The notes beneath the pieces are model-generated. The model saw only the letters and a list, made by a program, of their open reading frames with translations. It did no database searches and was not told the origin of the DNA. This document shows positions 39,001 through 49,560 of a stretch of 49,560 nucleotides of DNA, piece after piece (within the stretch, counting starts at the first letter, position 1; each line of letters starts with the position of its first letter). The DNA is taken from positions 1-49,560 of the forward strand of contig DF237577.1 in NCBI GenBank assembly GCA_000708835.1, in the 5' to 3' direction. Origin of the DNA: Klebsormidium nitens (Eukaryota > Streptophyta > Klebsormidiophyceae > Klebsormidiales > Klebsormidiaceae). The position numbers and the translations under genes are program-made.

Positions 39001-42000
39001 GGGCGCCCCGTCTCAAACCCCCAGGCACCATCGCTGACCACTTCGTCCGGAAGCTTTTCCCTGAAAAACGTCGACTGCGGCCCCGACGTGCATCCCCTCA
39101 TCTGCAACCCTGACGCGCCCAGCCCCGGTCACTCTCTCGGCTCGGAAGGAAGCGACGCCAGCATGCAAAAGCCCCCGCTCCTCCTAGAGCATCGCCTGAC
39201 GTCACCTCAGTCTGACAGCAGCACCGAGAAGGGGCGGGCGAGCGCTTGGCGCAAGAGCGGGGGCGGCGCCTGCGACGTGGAGTTGCAACTCGCGCGGTAC
39301 GTCAAACCTCTCCAAAACGACCGGCAATGGTACAACAGGAGCAGCAGTGACATGGACCCCACGCCGTTGCCCGCGAACGACGGCCGCTCGATGAGCCACG
39401 TGGCAGCGTGGGGAGCGCCGGAGCACCTGGGGCGCAAGCGGCGCCGGAGCTCGGTGAGTCGGCCGCTGGAGCCGGTGGCAGAGGAGGAACTAGAGGAGGG
39501 GGAAATCCGCGACGACGGCGTGGAAGGAGGGGCCGATGTGCTGGCAGCGACTGCAGGGAGCGTGGGATCCATCGAGACGCACGCCAAGGTAAGGGGAACC
39601 GCGCTGAACGATGCTTGAAATGCGTTGAGGCTGAAAATCGAGTAAAAGGGATGTAAAGTGCGGCTCTGATGTGAATGAGGCGCCGTCATGTCTGAATGCA
39701 AGTGGCTAAGTTGCACACGGGGCCACCTCTGCTGCCTCGGCCCCAGCCTTTGCCTCAATCAAAATAGGTCGGGCTCTTTGTCAGTAAAAGCTGATTGGCT
39801 GCGAAACAGAAAGTGGCCGTGGCTGCGCTTCGCAATGGACTCAAAACCCCTAGCGAACAAATCTTATGATGCGTTTTATGCCCCTGATTCGTTTTATGCT
39901 CCTGACAATCAGCGACGCGATCCCTACTTATATCAAATGCCTCGTTATGTCTGTTCAGGCTGCCGTCTGAAAAGACGCCCCCGGTGAAGCCAAAGTAAAC
40001 TCTTCGCAAGTGGTAATGCCTGTTTTACAGCCAACACTTCTTTCTAATAACTTGCACTTGTATTTCAGTTGGGCGCCGGCTTCATCATCCCGGGACAACG
40101 ATTTAGGCCCGAGGACGTCCCCGTGCAGAACCGCCGCGCGCCACGCGCCCCCCTGCCCCATCAACCGCTTGTCCTTGGATCGCCGCTCCCCAAGTCCTCC
40201 CCCCTGAAGCCCAGCGCAACATCTCTCAACCAACCCCTTCTCCTCACTTACGCGAGTGAGGCACAAGGCGCGCCCGCACTAAGTCTCCTGGGCGGGGGCG
40301 GCATCGGATCCTGGAAGAGTACGACCGATTGGGCACAGCCGATGACGGGACGTACAGCGGGGTTCGGCAGGAAGCGGGAGGAGTCGGCTGGTGACCCCGG
40401 GAGCATTGGGGAAGCGGTCGGCGGGGCGGCAAAGATCACCTACTCAAGCTTCAGCCTGGCGCAAGTGCAACGAGAGCAAGTGGAAAGCGACGATTTACCG
40501 TCCGAGCTGCACCTGCGACGCCGGAACGCAATTGAGTGGTGGGCCGAGAATCCGCTGGCGGACGAACCGGAGGAGGGGGAGTTTCAGGCTGGCAAGGTGG
40601 ACGAGCGCATTTTCCCGCTGACTGTGGTGGCTGCCCAAGCGGAGCAGAGCGTGGTCCAGACAAAGGTAAGCGGAACGAACGACGATTCCGCTTGCTCCGA
40701 TGACGAATACACGGAAAAAGATGCTTCCGACACGAACAGCAGCCTAAGCAGAGAATCCTCTCAACGTTACGTCGGGAAAGGACCCCAAGGAAAAAGACGC
40801 TTTTGTACGCCTGCAATTTGGGGGTGTGGGCAGAGAGTCTCAAAAAGCTGGCGAATCTTGAGCTAAGTGTGATCTGCACGGAGCTGGCAGCTGCAATCAG
40901 GACTGTTTTCGCTCCGGCTGTCTCTCTGAGGTACATCTTGCTCGCTGTGTCTCTCTCTGTCCGGCTCTGTCGCTAGGCTGGCGGTGTGGATCTTGTAGTA
41001 GTCCGAAGGATGACGTCTTTATTTACGATTCTCGCGGTCCTTAAACTCATTGTCATTTGATTGGACAGTATTGATGCGGTCGGGGACACCGTATACGCAA
41101 ATCCGGACATCCCGTCCACCAATCTTCATCTGGTGAGGTTCTGAAAGGCTCCATACCAGAAGCGCGCTTCACGGACTCTGCTTTCGCAAATCTGAACTCG
41201 CTCAGCATCGGTTCTTCTGTGCTCAAATATGTTGGGGATATCTGGTGGCAATCATCTGAGTTGCATTGTACCTCTGATCAACGCCTCCGCTTGTCGCGCT
41301 GGTTCTCAACATCCTGATGAAGTTGCGGTCGCAAAAACATGAGCCCGCTCTGCCGCATCTCTCTTTGCAGATGCACCGCGGTAACGACGTCGTCCAGAGC
41401 TTTGCCGGGCGTGGGCTAGCGGCAGCCTCAGATATCTTGACGCCCTTCACCTACAAGGTAAGCTTGTAAAGCGAGAAAGACGAACTGCTCATTCACAGAA
41501 TTGTCTATTTACCGCAGGTATAGAAACACTCAAAAGTCTCCTTCTGTGCCTTTGCTGTTCTCAGTCCCGGTTGCAACAAGAAAGCGGTCGCTTCGTATCG
41601 AAGCTTCTCTCGGTGTCTGCTCTTGTTGTGCGCTATCGGTAGATCGCTGGCCTTCATCTCGGCCACTGCCAAAACGTCTGTACTTCTCGAATTCAGAATC
41701 CTTCGTCGAAGTCGGGGTATGCAATGGAAGGCTAGCACGAAGTTGACCGTCGCTTGGCGAATTATGGTGTTGGAGAGCATTTTAGGAGACATGATCCCAA
41801 AAGCAATTGTCGTCTTTTGGCCCGCTCAACCTCTAGGGGAATCTAACTAAGATGAGTACTGTGGCGCAGACTCCAGACGTTCTCGACGCGCCCATCATCC
41901 GCCAGTACACTGGCAATGGACTCACCTCTGCAGCCGCAAGGTTAGCGATCTGACTCCAAAAATTCTGCGCACAAAGAAAGACATGTTGCAATCGGAAACA

Positions 42001-45000
42001 GTGTCTCTCGCCAGGGAAGTGCGAGAATGGTCTGCCCAATGTCTCAATGACCGGGTTTGGTCTTGAAGATGAAGGGTCACACTCATGGTTTGTTGGTTAG
42101 CGATCTTTTCTTGGATCAATGTAACGGGACTTTGGTTTCCACTCCAGTACCGTATGGAATTTAGAGTCCTGCCACCCGACACCAACTCGGCGACCGCTCT
42201 GCAAGAACCGTGCATCACTCGCTTGATTGCTTTCTAACTCACACATTATCTGACTCTTTGCTGTTCCACAGTGCTCCGCGTGGCCAGCATACTACCGCTC
42301 TGGAGAAGCCCGTGGACAGTGGAGACTTGCTCGCCTTCAACCCCGCTTCCACCCCAACGCAGCCGCCAAAGGCCGATCCAGTCGCCGAGAAAGCGCCAGA
42401 GGATGCTTCAAAGGTACGTTTTGGGCGCAACGAAAATCGGACTGCGTCAGCAGCTGACGTCAGCTTATGCTGGACCACATTGTGGTGACGTCAGCTCTGT
42501 TTTGGGCGCCAAGAAGATTGGACTGCGTCAGCAGCTGACGTCAGCTTATGCTGGAACACATTGTGTTGACGTCAGCTCTTGAAGGCCGGCATCACAGCCG
42601 TCGCTGACGTCACGTAGTTGGCGATGCGCGTGACTGAAACAGCTGCTGATCGCCGTGCGATGACTAGCTAGTTTGTATGCCTTGCACTGCCGCTGCTCTG
42701 GATTGAAACCTGAAGCAATTGTCGACCCGCTCCTTTATCTTTAAATCACACCTGCGTCGCCAGCTTTCGCTCGTACAAACAAGTGATTCTGCTGTTTCGC
42801 GTCTTGCTCGCGAGACTCGTACTATTTCGAAAGCCTAAACTGAGTCTCGTTTCTTGTGCCCCAGGTTCCGTCGCAGCCAATCCCTCCGAAGCGAGTTTCT
42901 TCCCTCATCGACCGCGGCGCATTGTCCCGGAGCCGCCTCCTCTACGCATCTCAGAAGCTGAAGGGCGACACGGCCGCCATCATGACGTCAGAGAGTGCTA
43001 CAGTGGTATGTTCCGAAAGCTCCGGACTCGATGACGTCACGAGCTGACGCCATCTGTGGTCGTTTGTTGGACCTTTCTGACGTCTCCTTGCGGCAGAATG
43101 GAAATTAGTCGGTTGCTGACGTCAGGATGAGACCGCAAGGGCCAGCGTTTTGCCACGAGTTGGTCCGATCTGTTCGCCGACACCGACAGTTGGACGGACA
43201 AGCCTCACCTGAATTTAAGGAATCTCTGGACCTTTATGGCGCTCTTCGGCCGTAACACGATTGTTCCCTGTCTGGCTGTGGTTTATCCTTCCAAGCAGCT
43301 CATGACTTCTTCGAGAAAATATTCGACCACAAACGCTGGTCAGCTTGACTATGCAACCCTGGTCGGGTGCCTGAAAAGTTGAAGGGCGGCACTTATCCAA
43401 TGGTCTGATTTTGCGTAGCAATCAGTACTGTATCACCTGTATTTTTCTCAGCAGCGTCTTTTGATTCCGACCAATCACTCGAATCTAATCGTGTTGATGC
43501 AGGCTCAGCACTCCACGGCCAAGGATGGAAAGCAGAAAACGGAGAGCAAGCTCAAAGCCAGCGGTTTCCTCCACAAACTCAACTTTGACAAGTGAGTAAG
43601 AGAGGAGCCAGCGGTAGCGCGCGCCTCACAGCCCTGACAGCTCTTCGAACCGATCAACTTGGTTGACGCCCATTCCAGCCTTAGTGCGTCACAAAAGAAG
43701 GCGCAGAGCAAAGTCCACCCTCTGCTCTGCCTTGCGGCCTCCACTTTTCTTGCAGGCAAAATGAATTCAGCTGCAGTGGTGTCTTTCCTAACCTGCCAAC
43801 CTTCCAACTGGCGGAAGGCCGTGGTGTCGCTTTGCATCTCACTCGCAATTCTTGCTTTTCGTCTTTGTAGGGGCGACCACGGCCAGAAGAATCCGTCCAT
43901 CGCAGCACCCCTCCCCAAGCAACGTGCACGGCCCCGCCAGGCTGCTTCCCTATTCGCCAAGTTCCAGGAAGGGCCGGAGAAGGCGGCTCAGGACGCTGCT
44001 GAGGTGGGTTTGGCAGATTAGTAGGGGACAACAAGCTTGATTGCCAGTTTGCTTCCCTTTAGATAAATGAGGGCATACTTTCGTGATAGCTCTGGGTTCG
44101 TCGAGTTTCATGTCTGGGCGAGTGCAGGTATAGTAATGTTCCTTTACAATAGGCATGTTCTGCTTGTGAAGGCAAGTGACAATTTCCGGTTCGTTCGACC
44201 GGACCAGACCTTGTGTGAGAACCCGTAATTTCATGACACGTGGCCTGTCTGAGCGTGACTTTCATTCCGATTGCTGGTCTTACAATCCGTGCGCAGCTGC
44301 CAAGTCTGAAACGCCCCTGCAAAAAGCACATTGACAACCAGGCTGGCAGAGAACCCTTGAAAGTGAAACATTGAGCATCAGCCGTCGTCTCTATCCAGTA
44401 TCTGATCTTACTCGATCGACAATCGTAAGTGCGAGATACATTTGACGAGATCTTGATCCACTCGCATGTTCTCGCAGGAGACCTCGCCGACCAAAGCCTC
44501 CGCACCGGTTTCCAGTTCCGTCGCAGTCTCTGCTGGCTCAGGTGTCGCTGTACTTGCCGCGTACGGAATTCTGGGTGCTAAGCACGAGAAGGTGAGCGCA
44601 GGCGTTTAATATTTAGTTCCTCGGGCACAACGCTTCCAGAGTTAGCTCGTTTCGCCTTCACGGCCTCTCCTGCTGCAAGTTTCTGTTTTCTTTTGAACCC
44701 TCGCTTCGACTTCCTCCGCACCTCAATTCAGCGAAAACAAGGCCCAACGCGTGCAAAACCCCTTGTAGGAGCACCTGTGCCTGCAGAATGACCTTGAGGT
44801 GTTTTGCAGGATCATTCGTTTTGCCTCTCCTTGCTGTGGTCCTATGCATTCTCCGTCATGATTCCCACCCGATTCATTCCGGCTCCCAGGGGGTTTCTAA
44901 ATGTATCGTTGCTCTGCCGCAGGGTCTTTTCATCAACAATGTCAACGCGCCTCTCGCGCACTCGGTGCAAAATGGTCCTTCGCTGAAGCCCTTCATGGAC

Positions 45001-48000
45001 AATGAGTGAGTATGTCAAACATCTCTGACATGTCTCGTTTTGGTTTTCCGTAGTCAGATTGCATTTCAACATTGGAAGGCCACTTGAGGTAAGTTTGGGC
45101 GCCTCAGGCTTTTCAGGGCACTCCAGCCGAACAACTGAGGAGGAAGCTCACTGTTCATATATGGGACCACCCCATCTGCAAAACTTTCTTTGGGAGATTG
45201 TCCCAATCACTAGCACTCTCCCATTACGCACTCTCGATTGTAGTACAGTACCTCAAAGCGCACTTTTCCTCTCTGGTATCTCAAAAGTGCACGCATCAGC
45301 CAGAAAAGTGACACAGAATCCAGTTCTGATACATCAATAAGCAGCAGCTGTCCCTTCCAAGCAGGAAACTGATATTTTTTCTGCATCCTCTTTTGCAGCC
45401 CGGTTTCAGAGAAGAACAAGCCCGTTGTGAAGGACGTAGAGTCCCTCTCGAAGCAGCCATCCACGGACGCAACGCCACGCAAGTACCAAGATCGCGAACT
45501 GAAGTCCAACGCATCCGCCGCAACCCGCCAGATGGAGGACGCCGGGCCGGCGCCAGTGCTTCCTGTCGCTAAGGTAGGCGTCCCCTTTCGCGACTATGAT
45601 GTGACATCAGCGGATGACCTCAGCCACTCCGAGCCATTGAACTTGTCGACTCCGAGATATGAATATCGTCCTAAGTTCGCGTTTGTGAGTATAGCTCTTA
45701 CTGACTGCCCTCTTTTGCTTAGACTGATTCCTTTCTGGTCGTTCGCACCTTACGCAAGCCAGGTCTGCTTCCTGAAGTGCCTTGTTTCATGGCAACCTTC
45801 ACTTAAGAACATCAATCGTGGAGCTTCCTTCTCCTTTTTAGCTTTAGCGAGCTTTCTCCTTGATAGGAAAACAAAGCTGAGCGACTAGCCTCTTAAAACG
45901 CACCCTTTCTTCCGCAGGAGGTACAACCCGCGGAGACCCCTGCGGAAGAAATGGAGCGAGTCACGGCGATTGCGAAAGGGGGCGGGGATGCGGCGGCAAA
46001 TACAGCCAGCAACTCCCTACAAACGCCGAAAGTAAGCACGTTCATCACCTCTTTTCACTGCGGCAGTAGTCAGATCCTCGATGACGGTGACAATCACTGC
46101 TCCTGTCTGCTTCATTGATGTTTCCAATGAAAACGAGGACGAAGATCGACGACTGGCTTGATAAAACGTAGTAGTCAGATCCTCGATAATTGTGACAACC
46201 ACTGCTCCTGTCTGCTTCGTTGATACTTTTCTGAAAAGGAGGACGAAGATTGACGACCGGCTTGCTTAAAGTCGCCTGTTCTTCCGCAGGAGGCACAGCC
46301 GGGGAAGGCGTCTCCGCGCAAGAAGGAGTCGGTCGTCGACGATGAGGGGGTGGAAGGGGCTGATATCGTGGCAAATGGAGCCATTAACGTGATGCAGGCA
46401 GAGGAGGTAAGCATTCTATTGGGCTCTTAACCTACTGATTTCCGCTCCTCTGAAACCGAAGCCGTACATCCCGCCTGTGCTCAAATCTAGACTGGAGTAG
46501 ACGAGAATCAGTGAACATCTGCATTGGAAAGGCAAACCGGAAAATGTTTTTATCCAGAAACAAGTGCCGCAGACTCTCATCTTAAGCGCCAAACTGCAAC
46601 GAAGCTCTTTCCTGCCCCTGGGCCTTGTGTTTCGGATGCTCTTGAAGCGACTTGAAACACGGACTCCTTCTATCTTCAGACCCTTGTAAGCCGCTGTACC
46701 TTCCCGCATAGTTTCGGAATGTCGACATCTCTCGTAGCAATTCCCGCTCCAATCTTCGGCCGGTAACCCGATCACAGCCACGGCCGTCCGACACAAGCGC
46801 TCTGAAACGAAACACTATCCATCCTAACCCAATCCTAACCCAATCCTAACCCAATCCTAACCCTGATTGCAGATCTTCCCCACCGGCGACGGGTCGGACG
46901 TCTTTGCGCCCCGCCAGAAGCTGGCGCGGAGCCCGCCCGGCGCCGCAAAGACCGGGCAGACCACATGCGCCGAGAAGCGCCCGGCGGAGCCCTTCTCGGC
47001 CGACTGGTGGGAGCAGGACAGGCTCGAGCGGAGTTTGCGCGGAGAGAAGCGGCGGAAGAGCGGGTCGAGCCAGACGCTGGACCGCCCGAACTTCATCGAG
47101 ATTGCCGCGATGGGCGCCCACCCCCGATCCGCTGCCAAACCCTCCAAGGTGCGTCCTCTCTACTCTCTGTTCTTGGTATCGTCTGTACGCTCCAAAGTTA
47201 CCTCTGCATACTGCATGCTTTTCGTTTCATCGAAACCACGCGTAAAGTCAGACGGAATGTCGAGCCGACCTCGCAAGCTTGCTGAAAGCCTTCTGTCGAG
47301 TGCAGTGGGGAAAGAAGGGTGGGGGTGTTAATTCTCTGGTTGACGGAGGAGTTATCTCTCGCCGCTTGAGGATATATTGCGCCGATCCCATTTACAGGAT
47401 GGTTACCGGAAAAGATCGAGCAATTTCTGACTTGCAGAGGTGTATCGACACTGCTTTCAGCCACGTCTCTGGCCACATGCAGAGAGTGCTTTTGCAGGCA
47501 CAATCACATCCGGAGTCTAGCTATTTGCGGTCCGGAAAATTCGTTGCTCGTTACGTCACCATATGCTCTCGAGAGTAAATGTCCGACAGTCCACAACTCA
47601 ATCGAACCGTTCGCTTGAGCCAGTTCCTTCATTCGCTTGGAATCTGTGTTCTGTTTCCTTCGGGTTTGCAGCTTGCTTCCAGGAAACGTTGAATCGCAGT
47701 CTGCTCCTGTTCAAAAAAAACAAAACACAAAAACAACAAAACCAAGAAAACGCTGACCGCATGGCGGGCTTTTCAAGTGGACAGTGAATTTCTTTGGAGA
47801 CCTTTTCTTAACTTTGGTTTCTTCGCGCTTCGCAGGCCCCGAGAGATGCGGAGACGGACCCCATGCAGCTGCCACCTCCCCCGGCGAACTCGGACAGCAC
47901 GCGCGGCGCGGACAGTGGCTCGGACTCGACGGCAGAGAAGGACGAGGCAGCGGCGAGAAGTGCGAGTGGTGGCCTCGCTGAAACGAGGGCCGCTATTGGG

Positions 48001-48138
48001 GGAATGGCCACGAGGAAGCTGTCCGGCTTTGGAGCAAAGGTGGAAATTGGGCAGCCCCTTGTGAGTGAGGGAACGGCAGAAGACGGCTGGGCACGCACGT
48101 CGGGTGATCGTAGGCGCAGCAAGCGCTGGATGATGTAA
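36024..48138 (+). CDS. Long multi-exon host gene, low-complexity charged protein (C-terminal part of the EsV-1-7 gene)
   Basis: Eighteen exons: 36024-36156, 36768-37171, 37787-37960, 38725-39588, 40069-40665, 41371-41457, 41837-41940, 42272-42413, 42865-43005, 43503-43591, 43871-44003, 44478-44591, 44923-45005, 45399-45573, 45918-46031, 46290-46406, 46873-47148, 47836-48138. All have YAG acceptors and GT donors, and every junction is phase-consistent except within the second exon, which is damaged. The ~1350-residue product is rich in Ser, Pro, Ala, Lys and Glu with nuclear-localisation-like patches (LGRKRRRSSVSRP, DRRRSKRWMM) and acidic blocks (EEELEEGEIRDDG); no catalytic domain is visible. 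The first exon starts with one base that completes a codon with exon D at 29872. Stop TAA 48136-48138. Disordered nuclear or chromatin-associated protein is a reasonable guess. Exon boundaries are by eye. Confidence 0.7.
36768..37171 (+). pseudogene. Damaged coiled-coil exon of the long host gene
   Basis: Begins DASNPSEAQPNPSLRSVAKD and runs as ALAAALEAAKRAADAADDRM, AEAEAKKWEEAERQAAK; at an A4G6 run near 37055 the frame is lost and the coiled coil continues one frame away (RKAAREAKREAWEKSN, EYVEAEAQVKELMRK) after a TAG. Its length of 404 is not a multiple of three although both flanking junctions are phase 0, so a one-base loss plus a CAG to TAG change is inferred. Confidence 0.6.
38725..39588 (+). 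CDS. Largest exon of the long host gene
   Basis: Acceptor TTCTGTTCAG ends at 38724 and donor GTAAGG starts at 39589; 864 bases, 288 codons, no stop. Encodes a proline/serine-rich segment (PPTSRPEPSQPAQPHTSYSH) passing into HLGRKRRRSSVSRPLEPVAE and the acidic EEELEEGEIRDDGVEGG. A TGACGTCA octamer occurs in it near 39198. The minus strand is also open over much of this GC-rich exon; that is a mirror effect. Confidence 0.7.
40069..40665 (+). CDS. Second largest exon of the long host gene
   Basis: Acceptor TGTATTTCAG ends at 40068 and donor GTAAGC starts at 40666; 597 bases, 199 codons. Encodes LGAGFIIPGQRFRPEDVPVQ and RRNAIEWWAENPLADEPEEG. EPEEGEF echoes the EEGEIRD motif of the previous exon, hinting at an internal repeat. 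Confidence 0.7.
42419..42580 (+). repeat. Tandem ~81-bp duplication in an intron
   Basis: TTTTGGGCGC then GACTGCGTCAGCAGCTGACG, TCAGCTTATGCTGGA and ACATTGTG occurs twice, starting near 42419 and 42500. Each copy contains two TGACGTCA octamers. It begins right after the donor at 42414. Confidence 0.75.
42455..43124. promoter_or_regulatory. Cluster of eight TGACGTCA (CRE-like) palindromes
   Basis: TGACGTCA occurs at 42455, 42486, 42536, 42567, 42605, 42983, 43032 and 43117. In other eukaryotes this octamer is the full CRE bound by CREB/ATF-type bZIP factors. Seven copies are intronic and one (42983) is in an exon. Whether it acts as an intronic enhancer or alternative promoter is inference. 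Confidence 0.5.
45918..46406 (+). repeat. Tandem exon-intron duplication
   Basis: Exons 45918-46031 and 46290-46406 begin with near-identical CTTCCGCAG-GAGGYACA junctions and similar products (EVQPAETPAEEMERV and EAQPGKASPRKKESV). The intron between them holds two copies of GTCAGATCCTCGATRAYKGT, CACTGCTCCTGTCTGCTTC, GAGGACGAAGATYGACGAC at about 46070 and 46172. Unequal exchange of a ~110 bp unit is likely. Confidence 0.65.
46821..46863 (+). repeat. Telomere-like CCCAATCCTAA tandem repeat in an intron
   Basis: ATCCTAACCC followed by AATCCTAACCC repeated (11-bp unit, four copies) ending CCCTGATTGCAG, the acceptor of the next exon. It resembles a variant of the CCCTAA telomere motif and here supplies the pyrimidine-rich tract of the splice site. 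Confidence 0.7.
47712..47750 (+). repeat. A-rich tract
   Basis: A run of A and C only (CAAAAAAAACAAAACACAAA and onward to CCAAGAAAA) within the last intron, unlike the surrounding balanced composition. It may be the tail of a retroposed sequence or simple low-complexity sequence. Confidence 0.5.
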
Positions 48139-49560
48139 CTGGCAGGCGGGATGAAGCAGGCTCAGTAGGGACGACATTGTCACGCAGTGATTTGTTAATT
48201 ACGTAGTCTAATTTGAGGAAGAAAGTCAAAACTGCGGGCCCTACCATATGTTGATATTTTGTGAGGAGTAACGTTGTAGAGCGTCGAACCGGATGGGTGA
48301 GACAGCGCTTGAAATGAGTGAGCCGCCGTCACTGTGTGGTACCCTGCGACAGTTCTGGAGACTGCGATACGAGAGAGTACAAAAAGGAGCACTGAAGAGG
48401 ATTAGCCGAACGCTTGAACGTTTTCTGTTGGGTTGATTTGGAGCGCCAGCGGCAGATTGCTGTTCCTACGTAGGACTATCGTCAAAGAGTAGAGGGGGCC
48501 AAGTACACACAGAAGAGAGATCAAGAGCGCGCCCTCATAAGATCATTGGATGAGGCAGGGAGTCAGTTTTCTACTACTGTAGATACGTAAAACAGCTTTT
48601 TAAACTAAGAATCTAAGTTTGGCGCTGGCTTAGAACGATCAGGCGATAGGTTCAATCATTGATAGTGAGAAGTTACCGGTAGAATACAATCGGCAGAAGA
48701 ACAGGTTTTGGTTTCTGTTCTGGATATGATCTGCTATCAGATGTGTTTCGGACTTATATTTGATTTAAAGATTTTACCCGGCATCGAACCTGACTCACGG
48801 CCACATCCAACTGTATCCGCAGAAACAAGGCCCGGTCCTGCTCGTTAAAGTCTAAGCACGTTGTTTATTGCACGCCCGGCCGGGCAGCGCTGTCATGTCG
48901 CTGCCATATGATCCACGTACATGGTCCAAACAACTGGTCATATGAATATATGTTAACTCGACGTACAAATCCTACGAGTGACGGTTGGACACAGGGGTCG
49001 CAAGCTGCCAGCTTGAGGGCTGGGAAAGCAGAAACCGAACAGATGGCAATTATGCAATGAACTTGTCGCGCGTATAGCAAAATCTACGGCGAAATTTGAC
49101 CACTACGGTTGGATCCCTCTATGTGGTTATGACATTCAGAATATAGTATCATGAAAGTGTAATCTTACCAGGTAAATAGCTTTTTTTAATAAGCTCACAA
49201 AATCAGGACGGCTTGGTCCACCGCTTATGCCCCCCCAGAAAAATGTTGGTTTTGTAGAACAAGGTGTCCTGAAGTCACATGCAAAAATCCAGATAGGCAC
49301 TCGCGCTGGACCTCCGGGTTTTCTGCTTCCCAACCATTTTGCCTGGCAGCTTGCGACCCCTGGTTGGACATGCGGCATGCATGCTGCACATGTGTGCATG
49401 TCGAAACGTCGTCCACCTCGTTTCTTCAAGTTGAGCTTGTGCGCTCATAACGCATCGCGGCGCACGAATGGTCAAACCTGCCTCGTTTGCCGCGCGAACA
49501 AGGGGGGATCAGATTGTGTGGATTCAAAGTAGGGAGATCAATGGTGATGTCACGATGTAT
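48139..49560. other. Downstream region, no gene supported
   Basis: 3' flank of the long gene. Short frames on both strands lack motifs. No second gene start or splice pattern was convincing. Confidence 0.4.

Noticed and set aside
39207-39758. Long minus-strand ORF over the 38.7-39.6 kb exon
   Set aside because: GC-rich shadow of the exon; the plus strand has splice sites and continuous phase.
46846-47147. Minus and alternative plus frames over the 46.9-47.1 kb exon
   Set aside because: Shadow frames of a phase-consistent exon with clear acceptor and donor.

Overview
The window is eukaryotic nuclear DNA from what looks like an alga (lineage not proven) whose chromosome carries a decaying insertion of nucleocytoplasmic large DNA virus (NCLDV, phycodnavirus-like) genes. 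Two gene populations are present. Host genes have many short exons with GT(AAG/GAG)...YAG introns: an intact four-exon universal stress protein gene (22836-25095, minus) and a very long gene with EsV-1-7 cysteine/histidine repeats followed by a charged, low-complexity tail (27773-48138, plus). Virus-like genes are mostly intronless, packed on both strands, and nearly all carry frameshifts or in-frame stops.

Layout. 1-4.3 kb: broken F-box-like gene, broken gene with the NCLDV C-terminal RIQ...CR.RL.REF motif, broken crypton-type tyrosine recombinase, KilA/BRO-like remnant. 4.3-4.7 kb: a stray copy of a host exon end plus a dispersed repeat. 4.84-14.67 kb: a cassette of virus-like genes bounded by two arrays of a ~115 bp repeat in inverted orientation, each array containing an AT-rich hairpin. 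Inside are a helical structural-type protein, a virion membrane protein resembling DUF5762, a CAP-domain gene, a secreted proline-rich protein, a TRAF-zinc-finger-like fragment, a Bro-N/PD-(D/E)XK protein, a SAM methyltransferase, small unknown proteins, and a pseudokinase fused to a response-regulator receiver domain. 14.6-22.6 kb: JmjC-type cupin, MYND protein, MSV199/T5orf172-like protein and SWIB protein, all broken. 22.8-25.1 kb: host stress protein. 27.3-48.1 kb: the EsV-1-7 gene, interrupted exactly at the end of its fourth recognised exon (29872) by a truncated virus-like fibre gene on the opposite strand; two further MYND genes and small virus-like ORFs fill the interval to 36.0 kb, where the host exons resume. 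48.1-49.6 kb: no gene seen.

The exon phases show that the exon ending at 29872 (two-base overhang) joins in frame to the exon at 36024 (one leading base), so the fibre/MYND block sits inside what was one host intron. The donor GT has been displaced by one base at the junction, and an exon further on has a frameshift plus a stop codon, so this host gene is probably also damaged in this copy. A MITE-like ~135 bp repeat with GATACACAG...CTGTGTATC ends is scattered through both virus-like blocks. Family names below are recognised from motifs by eye; no database search was possible.
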